Of a DNA stretch of 48,876 nt, positions 15,948 to 24,595 are shown one piece after another. The notes under the pieces were generated by a model. The model was not told the origin of the DNA and made no database searches. It worked only from the letters and a program-made list of their open reading frames with translations. A program made the translations under genes and the position numbers. Positions within the stretch are counted from its first letter, which is position 1. Each line of letters opens with the position of its first letter. This stretch comes from Lachnospiraceae bacterium (GTDB lineage: Bacteria > Bacillota > Clostridia > Lachnospirales > Lachnospiraceae): positions 1 through 48,876 of the forward strand of contig JAJQFS010000049.1 in the NCBI GenBank assembly GCA_021200995.1, in the 5' to 3' direction.

Positions 15948-18340
15948 GCGACATCCTGAAACGATTCTGGAATACCGTAAAGCAAAGCACAGCCTGGAAA
16001 GTGTTTGTCATTCTGGAACTGATTGTGGTTCTGATTCTTTTACTGAAGTGCTTTGCCGGACGCTGTGACTACACGTATGTTCCCGGCAATATGGAGGTGA
16101 TGAGCGATCTTGTGCAGGTGACGGCGGATGAGGAAGGCACTGCCGCTTATTATGTCAGTGATGCGGAAGCCATTTCGGAAACCGTTATCCTCTGTGATGA
16201 CGGACAGATCAGGCTGATTCCCGGGGCATACAGGATTACGATCTATTATCTGTCCCAGGTGAATACGACGGAAGTGGCCAATATCAATAACGGCAACGGC
16301 AATCTGTATCTGACAAGTGAAAATAACAGCGTTTACCTGGATTACCAGACACTGTATCTCAGGAATGGTATGGATTCCAATTCCACCACATTCCGTGTCA
16401 GCGCGCCAGGCGCGATTGACGATATTTCCCTGAGCGTGACTTTCACGGGGGCTGGTGAACTGACGGTTTATTCTGTTGCAATCAGGGAAATTGTCGCGTA
16501 CAGATATGTGAAGCTTCTGGCGGCAATCCTGCTTTTTGGCTTTCTGGATATCGCAGGCTTTCTCCTGTTTACGGATAAAGCATTTCAGAGAAAAAAGGAG
16601 CTTGGCGTACTGATTCTGATCTGTCTGGCCGGCATGCTGCCTTTCTTTGCGGATTACGTAATCTGGGGACACGATCTGGGTTTTCACCTTTACCGTATTC
16701 TGCTTTTCGCGTATGAGTTATCCATTGGGCATTATTTCCCGGCCATTTACACAGCGTCCCTGAACGGATTTGGCGACGCGAGCCCGATTTTTTATGGGCA
16801 GACGTTTCTGTACTTACCCGCGATTCTGTATAACTGCGGCGTTTCGGTTTCAGTGGCTTACAATATTTATATCTGCGCGGTCACTCTCGCCACCTGCCTG
16901 ATTACTTATTTTTCCGCGCGCAAAATTTTCAGAAAGCCGGATTCCGCGCTCTTTGCGGCGGCCATGTATACGCTGGGCGCGGGGAGACTGACCAATATCC
17001 TGACCAGGTCAGCGGTGGGTGTTTACACTGTGCAGACGTTTCTGCCGCTTGTGGTCCTGGGCTTTTATAATATCTACACGGCCAAAAAGGGCGAGAAAAT
17101 TACCATCGGAAAATACCTGCCCATCGTCATTGGCCTGACAGGGGTTGTCCTTTCTCATACGCTGACCATTTTTATGGGGGCGTTGATGATCGCGCTGGTG
17201 TGCGTGATCCTCTATAAAAAAACGTTTGAGCCTCAGCGTTTTCTGGCGCTGTGCAGGGCGGCGGCCCTGACGCTTCTGATGAGCCTGGCGGCGCTGGTTC
17301 CCCTGCTCGATGGAATGACGTGGGATATTCAGGTCAATCATGTGGTGAACCGGATTCAGACAACGGGAGCGTATCTGGTGCAGATGTTAAATCCCATTGT
17401 CAATAATTACCAGGAATATAATGTAAACGGCTCCGCTTCCAACGAGATGTCTCTGGCACTCGGAGGTCCGATCGTGGTGGGACTTGTCCTGTATCTGGTT
17501 TTTCTCGTGCTCCGAAAGAGAAAAAGGGAAGAGGAGGCGGATTCAGCAGTCAGTGGCTTTTCCGGACTGTGTTTCGGATTGAGCGTTCTGACGCTCTTTC
17601 TGTCCAGCATATATATGTTTTATGACTATCTGGATTTTTTGCCGGAAGTCCTGTATTCCGCGCTGACCTCGTATGAGTACTCCTGGAGATGGCTGACCTT
17701 TGCCGCGCTCTTTGGTATTTTCTGCACAACCGCGGTTTTAGACAGCGGGGAACTTAAGCAGGCATTTCCGCGTGTCCCATGGATGGTTTTCCTGTGCGCG
17801 CTGCTTATTATCAATACCGGACAGATTTATTCAAATCAGCTTTATACCTCCGATATGCAGCGGGCCTCCAACAACTACGTGGACTATCACTATTATTCGT
17901 ATGGGGAATTCCAGCTGTATCCGACAGACCGGACGCAGGTGTTTTCCAGGGAGCTTCTGTATGACGCTGAGACGCTTCTGGTTGGCGATTACACCTGCCA
18001 GGACGGGGAGTGTGTGATTGCCCTGGAAAATCTGACAGATCAGAACGCGACTGTAGATATCCCCATGTTTGCATATGACCATTATGTGGCATATGATGTG
18101 GAAACGGGCGAGACCATCGAAATCACCAGGGGAGAAAACAGCAGGATCAGACTCAATCTGCCCGCAGGCTATACAGGCACTGTGAAGGTGGAATATCATC
18201 TGAGCACGCTGTGGGCTGTCTGCATTGTCATTTCTCTGCTGACAGACGCGCTTCTGATCGCGTACGCGCTGTTTGAGAAAAGGCGCAGTCCTGCTAAGCG
18301 GAATAAGGCAGCGTCCGCGGACGGCATTGTTGAAGCCTGA
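15944..18340 (+). CDS. GT-C-like multi-pass membrane protein, paralog 2 of 4
   Basis: This 798-residue paralog has the same plan: N-terminal membrane anchor, beta-rich outer domain, polytopic core with the WGHDLGFH motif, TASLNGFGDASPIFYGQ, the conserved YMFYDYLDFLPE segment, then a beta-rich domain ending VDIPMFAYDHY and IPAGYTGTV-like sequence before the last membrane span. The start is GTG 15944, four bases of which overlap the stop of paralog 1; GGAGG lies at 15929-15933. The open frame to 15836 runs inside paralog 1 and is not real. Translational coupling with paralog 1 is likely. In place of GYGYPAPLFYG it reads GFGDASPIFYG, a visible departure from the other copies. Substrate unknown. 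Confidence 0.74.
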   Translation: MSDILKRFWNTVKQSTAWKVFVILELIVVLILLLKCFAGRCDYTYVPGNMEVMSDLVQVTADEEGTAAYYVSDAEAISETVILCDDGQIRLIPGAYRITIYYLSQVNTTEVANINNGNGNLYLTSENNSVYLDYQTLYLRNGMDSNSTTFRVSAPGAIDDISLSVTFTGAGELTVYSVAIREIVAYRYVKLLAAILLFGFLDIAGFLLFTDKAFQRKKELGVLILICLAGMLPFFADYVIWGHDLGFHLYRILLFAYELSIGHYFPAIYTASLNGFGDASPIFYGQTFLYLPAILYNCGVSVSVAYNIYICAVTLATCLITYFSARKIFRKPDSALFAAAMYTLGAGRLTNILTRSAVGVYTVQTFLPLVVLGFYNIYTAKKGEKITIGKYLPIVIGLTGVVLSHTLTIFMGALMIALVCVILYKKTFEPQRFLALCRAAALTLLMSLAALVPLLDGMTWDIQVNHVVNRIQTTGAYLVQMLNPIVNNYQEYNVNGSASNEMSLALGGPIVVGLVLYLVFLVLRKRKREEEADSAVSGFSGLCFGLSVLTLFLSSIYMFYDYLDFLPEVLYSALTSYEYSWRWLTFAALFGIFCTTAVLDSGELKQAFPRVPWMVFLCALLIINTGQIYSNQLYTSDMQRASNNYVDYHYYSYGEFQLYPTDRTQVFSRELLYDAETLLVGDYTCQDGECVIALENLTDQNATVDIPMFAYDHYVAYDVETGETIEITRGENSRIRLNLPAGYTGTVKVEYHLSTLWAVCIVISLLTDALLIAYALFEKRRSPAKRNKAASADGIVEA

Positions 18341-18366
18341 AGAGAGAGGGAGAGGATAAATCAGAT

Positions 18367-20724
18367 ATGATAAAAAAACTGTTCAGTCTCTTAAAACAGA
18401 ATATTGCCTTCCGGATACTCTTTCTTGTGGAACTGGCCGTCATTCTGCTCGCGGCGTTAAATTGTCTGCGCGGCAGTGTGAGTTATGTCTTTTATCCGGG
18501 GGAGAACCTGTACAGTGACAGTGAATATGTCCAGTATATGACGGTGGATGACGAACCGGTCTATTACGCGTACCTGGAGGAAAATATAGCGGAAGCCACG
18601 GTCGCTTATACAGATTATTTCAGGCTGTATCCGGGCTCGTACCGGGTCAGACTGCATTACACGGCACAGGTTAATTATGAGGAAGGTGCGAGTTTTAATA
18701 ACGGAAACGGATACCTTTATCTGGAATCTGTGGAAAATGGCGCTTTTTTTCATTTTGATAAAGTTTTTCTGCGAAACAGTCTGGACGAGGTGGAGCAGAC
18801 AGTACAGATTACAGCGCCGTGGTATTTAAACGATCTGAGTCTGCGTGTGACCTTTTACGGCCTGGGAAGTATGACAATCGAGTCCATTGAAGTGACAGAA
18901 ATCACAGCGTACAGATATTTGTGCCTGCTGGGGTCGGTTTTGCTGTCCGTTCTGCTTAACGTGATTGTATATCGCTTATTTATAGACCGGAACTTCAGGC
19001 GGGAAAAGGAACTGGGCGTTCTGGCTTTGATCTGCGCGGCGGCGGTTTTGCCGTTTGCGGCGGACTGGGTCTATTTTGGACATGATACCGGCTTTCATTC
19101 CTACCGGATTTTACTTCTGGCAAACGAGCTTCAGAATGGCAATTATTTTCCGGCCATTTATTCAGCTGCGCTGAACGGCTACGGATATGCCGCGCCGTTA
19201 TTTTACGGGCAGATCTTTCTCTATGTTCCAGCCATATTATATAACTGCGGTTTTTCGCTGACGTTTGTGTATAATTTTTATATCTGCATGATGTCTGTGG
19301 CAACATGCCTGATTATGTATTATTGCGCGAACCGGATTTTTAAAAAGAGCGGCACGGCGTTACTGGCGTCAGCGTTGTATACGCTGAGCGCTGTCAGACT
19401 GACCAATATTATGACGCGCGCTGCCTTCGGAGAATTTACGGCGCAGGCGTTTCTGCCGCTGATCATACTGGGCTTTTATCAGATCTATACGGCACCGAAA
19501 GGAGATAAAATCACCATCCGGCGGTACTGGCCGGTTGTAGCGGGGCTGACGGGCGTGCTGCAGTCTCATATTCTGACGTCGTATATGTCCGTACTGCTGA
19601 TCGCGTTTTTCTGTATTTTATTTTTCAGAAAGACAGTGGAAAAGACGCGTTTTCTGGCGCTTTGCAGGGCCGCGGGACTGACGGTTTTAGTCAATCTGGC
19701 TTTCCTTGTGCCGACTGTCACATCCATGGGAATGGATCTTTATGTAGATCACGCGGTAAATTATATACAGACCGGCGGTACGTATCTCGTGCAGTTGTTT
19801 AATTCCATCGTCAATAATTATCAGGTGATTAACGCGGCGGATACCGCTTCCAATGAGTTTTCCCTGTCCATTGGATTTTCCGTGACGCTCGGGCTGATCC
19901 TGTATCTGGTTTATCTTTACCGGATCCGGCGAAATGGCTGCGAGGATCCGGACAGAAAATATTTTTCATCTGTCTGCTTTGGTTTTTGTCTGCTGACGCT
20001 GTTTTTGTCGACTGTATACATGCTCTATGATGCGCTGGATTTTCTGCCGGACTGGGTTTACTCTGTGCTGACGGTTTATCAGTTCCCCTGGAGGTGGCTG
20101 TCTTTCGCGACAGTCTTTGGCGTGTTCTGCACAGCGGCGGTGGCGGACAGCGTGGAATTGCGTTCTCTCTTTGGCGGTTTGTCGGTTTCTGCTCTTCTTT
20201 GCGCGGTTCTGCTGGTCAATACGGGTCAGATCTGGTCAGACCAGCTGACTACGTCCGGCCTGGAGAATCTGTCGAATCATCTGTATTATTTCAATTCGCA
20301 GATCGGGGATACGGGGGAGTATCTGTTGTATCCTACGGATTCGAGCGCCCTGGCGTACAGAGAATTGTTCTACGACGAATCGGCGTTATCTGTCAGTGAT
20401 TACCGCTATGAGGAGAACAGCTTTAGACTGTATGTGGAAAATCTGACGCAGGAAACCGTGACGGTGGATATTCCGGTATTTCATTATGACAATTATATCG
20501 CGTATGATACGGATACGAAAGAGGGCATCACGATTGCGACAGGAGAAAATAACCGTATTCAGTTGGAAATACCTGCAGGTTATATCGGCACTGTTGAGGT
20601 AAAATACCAGCTTCCCCTGTTGTGGAAGCTTGCTATTGCAGTGTCTGCGGTGACGGATCTGGTGCTGATCTGGTATTGTGTTCCCAAAAAGAGAAAGGGC
20701 AGTTTCAGCATGGCTGACCAGTAA
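18367..20724 (+). CDS. GT-C-like multi-pass membrane protein, paralog 3 of 4
   Basis: This 785-residue paralog starts at ATG 18367, 26 bp after paralog 2, behind a purine-rich GAGAGGGAGAGG. It has the N-terminal anchor, the outer beta-rich domain (with YPGSYRVRLHYTAQVNYEE), the core motif FGHDTGFH followed by ALNGYGYAAPLFYGQ, and the C-terminal VDIPVFHYDNY ... IPAGY domain and membrane span. The aromatic segment reads YMLYDALDFLPDW rather than YMFYDYLDFLPE. It is presumably co-transcribed with the other three. It looks intact. Confidence 0.74.
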   Translation: MIKKLFSLLKQNIAFRILFLVELAVILLAALNCLRGSVSYVFYPGENLYSDSEYVQYMTVDDEPVYYAYLEENIAEATVAYTDYFRLYPGSYRVRLHYTAQVNYEEGASFNNGNGYLYLESVENGAFFHFDKVFLRNSLDEVEQTVQITAPWYLNDLSLRVTFYGLGSMTIESIEVTEITAYRYLCLLGSVLLSVLLNVIVYRLFIDRNFRREKELGVLALICAAAVLPFAADWVYFGHDTGFHSYRILLLANELQNGNYFPAIYSAALNGYGYAAPLFYGQIFLYVPAILYNCGFSLTFVYNFYICMMSVATCLIMYYCANRIFKKSGTALLASALYTLSAVRLTNIMTRAAFGEFTAQAFLPLIILGFYQIYTAPKGDKITIRRYWPVVAGLTGVLQSHILTSYMSVLLIAFFCILFFRKTVEKTRFLALCRAAGLTVLVNLAFLVPTVTSMGMDLYVDHAVNYIQTGGTYLVQLFNSIVNNYQVINAADTASNEFSLSIGFSVTLGLILYLVYLYRIRRNGCEDPDRKYFSSVCFGFCLLTLFLSTVYMLYDALDFLPDWVYSVLTVYQFPWRWLSFATVFGVFCTAAVADSVELRSLFGGLSVSALLCAVLLVNTGQIWSDQLTTSGLENLSNHLYYFNSQIGDTGEYLLYPTDSSALAYRELFYDESALSVSDYRYEENSFRLYVENLTQETVTVDIPVFHYDNYIAYDTDTKEGITIATGENNRIQLEIPAGYIGTVEVKYQLPLLWKLAIAVSAVTDLVLIWYCVPKKRKGSFSMADQ

Positions 20725-20778
20725 AACTGAGGGGTGCTTTTCATGAGGCAGGTAAAATACCAAGGAGAGGAGACAGGA

Positions 20779-23150
20779 GTGATATCAAAAATGAAAGTAC
20801 GTTTTTTGGAGGTATGGCGTCAGAGCAACGTGGTAAAAGGAGTGCTGATTTTGGAGGGGCTTCTTTTGCTGGTGCTTTTAGCCAACTGTTTTCGTGCCCG
20901 CTGCGACCGTGCCTATGGCTGCGGGGATCTTTATATGGACAGCGACGTGGTGCAGGTTGCTGTCTCGGAAGACGGGACCGAATATTATCTTGCGGATCTG
21001 GATGATAATATCACGGAGACTACAATTCTGCATACGGACTATTTCAGTCTCTGGCCAGGCGCGTACCCTGCCATTATTGATTATACCTCTCAGGTCAATT
21101 ATGAAGAGGAGTCGAATTATCAGAACGGGAACGGGTATTTTTATCTGACCACAGTGGACGATAGTATTTATACGCGTTTTGACACGCTTTTTCTCAGAAA
21201 CGGGACTACTTCTCTGGAGCAGACCATCCGGGTCACCTCGCCCTGGAAACTGAGCGGCCTGCAGATGAGCGTTTCTTACTATGGACTTGGGGAGCTTGCG
21301 GTTTCTTCGCTGGAGGTCAGAGAGATTCCGGCATTCCGCTATCTGCTTTTCTTTACGGCTATTCTTTTGTTCGTCATTTTTGATCTGGTTGCGTATGTGC
21401 TGCTTCTGGATCGGAATTTTCATTATGAAAAAGAAGTGGGGATTCTGACACTGGTCTGTCTGGCCGCGATCCTTCCATTTATCGCGGACTATGCTTACGC
21501 CGGGCATGATATCGATTTTCATTTGCAGAGGATTCTCTTTCTTGCAGAGGAGCTCAGAAATGGAAACTATTTTCCGGCAATCCTGTCACAGGCACTCAAC
21601 GGATATGGGTATGCTGTCCCGCTGCATTACGGGCAGATTTTCCTGTACATACCGGCGTTTCTTTATAATTGTGGCGTATCTCTGCGGGTCGCATATAATA
21701 TTTATATCTGCCTGCTGAGCATTGCGACGTGTCTGGTTATGTATTACTGCGCGCTGAAAATTTTTAAAAAGACTTCAACAGCACTGCTTGCGTCGGCACT
21801 GTATACCTTAAGCGCGGTGCGCCTGAGCAACATTTTCACACGGGCGGCTTTGGGCGAATTTACAGCGCAGACTTTTTATCCACTGATTTTTCTGGGCTTT
21901 TATAATATTTATACCGCGCCGAAAAATGAGAAGATCACGATCCGTAAATACTGGCCGATCATCGTGGGCCTGACCGGCGTGGTTGTGTCGCATCTTTTGT
22001 CGATTGTCATGTGCACGATGCTGATCCTTGCCTTTGTGCTGATTCTGATTAAAAAGACGCTGGAGCCGCAGAGATTTTTCGCGCTCTTAAAGGCGGCGGC
22101 TTTGACGATCGCGGTCAGTCTTGCGCAGCTGATTCCCATGGCTACTTCCATGGGGACGGATGAGAATGTGTTTTATACTGTGAATTACATTCAGGATTAC
22201 GGCGCGTATCTGATACAGATATTTAACTCTGTCGTGAACAATTATCAGGCATCCATGGATGACAGCGGATACGCGCTCAGGGAAATGTCCTATTCTATCG
22301 GATTTTCCCTCACACTGGGACTGATTTTGTTCGTTGTATGGAGAATCAGACTGAAAAAGGCGGAGGCGCAAGAGAAAGATAAGAGCGGATTCGCCACTTT
22401 ATGCTGGTGTGCGGCGCTTGTTACGATCTTTCTGTCCACCAAGGCTTTTTCTACGATTACCTTGATTTTCTGCCGCAGAGTATTTATTCTGTGCTGACAG
22501 TATTTGAGTTCCCTTGGAGATGGCTTTCTTATGCTACGCTGTTTGGCGTGCTGTGCACGGCCGCGACTGTCGACAGTGAGGAAATCCGGCATCTGTTCGG
22601 GGCGGTTCCGGTTCCGTTGCTTTTGAGCGCGGTTCTGATCTTCAACACGGGACAGATTTACTCGGACCAGCTGTATACCTCTGATGTAACGGTTTATCAG
22701 AATGTCTATTATCTGGATTTTGCCTATTCACCGGAATTTGTACCGAACGGTACGGAGCTGTCAGGCCTGTATTATACGAATCTGCTGTATGAAGAAGAAC
22801 AGTTGAGTGCCGGAGATTATCATTATGAGAAGAACCACTGGCAGTTTCACGCGGACAATACTTCTTCTCAGACTGCTGCAGTGGACATTCCGGTTCTGTG
22901 TTACAATAATTATGTCGCGTATGATGCGGACAGCGGTGAGAACCTGGAAATTTCCTCCGGGGAGAATAACCGCATCCGTGTACATATCCCTGCAGGATAT
23001 ACCGGTACCGTTGTAGTGAAATATCAGCTGCCGTCACTTTGGAAGCTGGCCATTGCGGTGTCGGTGGCGACGGATCTGGCGCTGGCAGGATATGCTGTAT
23101 ATTTCAGAAAGAGAAAATCTGCGCCAAAGCCGGAAAGCAGCGGAGAATGA
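20779..23150 (+). pseudogene. GT-C-like multi-pass membrane protein, paralog 4 of 4, frameshifted
   Basis: The reading frame from GTG 20779 (AAGGAGAGG at 20762-20770) follows the other paralogs through FAGHDIDFH-type motif AGHDIDFH, ALNGYGYAVPLHYGQ and the core, then stops at 22497. The homologous remainder continues from about 22447 to 23150 in the +1-shifted frame (FYDYLDFLPQ ... VDIPVLCYNNY ... IPAGYTGTV). Alignment with paralogs 1-3 shows one base missing in or beside the TTTTT run at 22446-22450; one more T would restore AFFYDYLDFLP and give about 790 residues. This may be an inactivating mutation, slippage control, or a sequencing error. ATG 20791 is an alternative start. The last gene of the tandem set. 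Confidence 0.72.
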
Positions 23151-23212
23151 TATTGTGCCGGCGGACATGCCGTGAATCGTAACGTGTGATTCTTAAGATT
23201 TTCTGAATGTGA

Positions 23213-23241
23213 TTGACAAGTACATATGTTGATGATATAAG
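23213..23241 (+). promoter_or_regulatory. Promoter of the GntR/ABC operon
   Basis: TTGACA (23213-23218), a 17-base spacer and TATAAG (23236-23241) form a near-consensus sigma-A promoter. The -10 overlaps the left arm of the operator palindrome, and transcription would start about 55 bases before the GntR start codon. Confidence 0.8.
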
Positions 23242-23269
23242 TGTATTAAGATAATTAATACACTTATAT
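23235..23269. promoter_or_regulatory. GntR (YtrA-type) operator, 15-bp perfect inverted repeat
   Basis: The arms 23235-23249 and 23255-23269 are perfectly complementary over 15 bp around a GATAA centre. Inside them AGTGTA (23240-23245) and TACACT (23259-23264) are 13 bases apart, which is the spacing I recall for the B. subtilis YtrA operator. It overlaps the -10 of the operon promoter, so binding should block transcription. Confidence 0.75.
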
Positions 23270-23301
23270 TTTGTATTGAACACTTTTGTGAGGTGGAGCC
23301 T

Positions 23302-23700
23302 ATGATTATACTGGATTACCGGGATAAACGGCCTATTTATGAACAGGTGGTGGAAAAGCTCGAACGGCTCATTGTGGGCGGCGGCCTGGAAGCCAACACG
23401 AAGATGCCGAGCGTCCGCTCGCTTGCGCTGGAGCTGGCGGTAAATCCCAACACGATTCAGCGGGCTTACGCGCAGCTGGAGCAGGACGGATATTTGTATA
23501 CCGTGAGCGGACGGGGCAGCTTTGTCGCGCATGAGAGCGAGTGGCGCGGCGCCAAGGAAAAGCAGCTCACAGAGAAGCTGAAAAGTGTCGTGCAGGAAGC
23601 GAAGGAGGCCGGCATGACGCAGGAGCGGGTTCTGAGTGCTGTCGCGGAGGTTTATGCGGAGAAAGATTTCGCAAAAGGGGAGGAAACGGAACATGATTGA
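23302..23700 (+). CDS. GntR family transcriptional regulator, YtrA subfamily
   Basis: This 132-residue regulator has an N-terminal winged helix-turn-helix (about residues 8-73: RPIYEQVVEKLERLI, MPSVRSLALELAVNPNTIQRAYAQLEQDGY, VSGRGSFVA) and a short helical tail, the small size typical of YtrA-type GntR proteins without a large ligand domain. These normally repress their own ABC transporter operon and often respond to cell-envelope stress. ATG 23302 was chosen because the purine-rich AGGTGGAG (23291-23298) would serve it; GTG 23293 would overlap that site. Its stop overlaps the ATPase start by 8 bp. The operator lies about 35 bp upstream. Confidence 0.92.
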   Translation: MIILDYRDKRPIYEQVVEKLERLIVGGGLEANTKMPSVRSLALELAVNPNTIQRAYAQLEQDGYLYTVSGRGSFVAHESEWRGAKEKQLTEKLKSVVQEAKEAGMTQERVLSAVAEVYAEKDFAKGEETEHD

Positions 23701-24595
23701 AGTCACAAATTTGCAGAAAAGCTTCGGCGAAATCAAGGCAGTCGACGGAATCAGCGCGACCATAGCGGAGAGTCATGTGTTCGGGCTGATCGGCACCAAC
23801 GGCGCCGGTAAATCTACATTCTTACGTCTGTTGTGCGGCGTCTTGAAGCCGGAGGGCGGTTCCATCCTGATCGATGGGGAACCGGTCTATGATCAGCCGA
23901 AGGTCAAGGAGAAAATCTTCCATATTTCAGATGATCAGTATTTTTTTAAGAGCGGTACGCCGATGGACATGTTCCGCCTGTATGAAAACTTTTATCCGCA
24001 GTTTGACCGGAAGAGGGCGCTGAATCTGATGGAAAAGTTCGGCCTGGACAAGGACCGGAAGGTGAATACCTTTTCCAAGGGCATGAAAAAGCAACTCTCC
24101 GTGATCTGCGGCGTCTGCGCCAACACGAAGCATCTGCTCTGCGATGAGACCTTTGACGGCCTGGACCCTGTCATGCGCCAGGCAGTGAAGGCGATCTTTA
24201 TTCAGGAGATTGAGGAGCGGGGAATGACGCCCATTATCGCTTCCCACAATCTGAGGGAGCTGGAGGATATCTGTGAGTATGTCGGTTTTCTGCACAGGGG
24301 CGGCATCCTCCTGGAGAAGGACCTGGATGAGATGAAAATGAATATCCACAAGGTGCAGTGCGTGTTGCGCAAAGCGGAGGATATTGATGTGGTGAAGGAG
24401 CATTTTGCGGTCTTAAACGAGAACACGAGAGGCAACTTAAAAACCATCACCCTGCGGGGCGAGCGTCCTGAGGTGGAAGCGCTCTTTGCAGGTCTTGATC
24501 CCGTCTTTTATGAGCTTTTGCCCCTCTCATTGGAGGAAATCTTTATCAGCGAAACGGAGGTAAAGGGATATGACGTCAAAACACTTTTTGGTTAA
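23693..24595 (+). CDS. ABC transporter ATP-binding protein (YtrB-like)
   Basis: This 300-residue ABC ATPase powers the permease encoded next to it. Walker A is GTNGAGKST (34-42), the signature region is FSKGMKKQL (127-135), and Walker B ends LLCDETFDGLD with D151/E152. The switch His is in IIASHNL. The usual DEPT after Walker B reads DETF, and the signature is FSKGM rather than LSGGQ; both are tolerated in ABC-2 type export or envelope-stress ATPases. The start at 23693 gives MIEVTNLQKSFG and overlaps the regulator by 8 bp, so translation is coupled. Its end overlaps the permease start by 26 bp. Confidence 0.92.
   Translation: MIEVTNLQKSFGEIKAVDGISATIAESHVFGLIGTNGAGKSTFLRLLCGVLKPEGGSILIDGEPVYDQPKVKEKIFHISDDQYFFKSGTPMDMFRLYENFYPQFDRKRALNLMEKFGLDKDRKVNTFSKGMKKQLSVICGVCANTKHLLCDETFDGLDPVMRQAVKAIFIQEIEERGMTPIIASHNLRELEDICEYVGFLHRGGILLEKDLDEMKMNIHKVQCVLRKAEDIDVVKEHFAVLNENTRGNLKTITLRGERPEVEALFAGLDPVFYELLPLSLEEIFISETEVKGYDVKTLFG

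Noticed and set aside
22401-23150. Separate gene starting at 22401
   Set aside because: Its first residues are out-of-frame sequence of paralog 4; only the part after about 22447 is homologous. It is the 3' half of a frameshifted gene.
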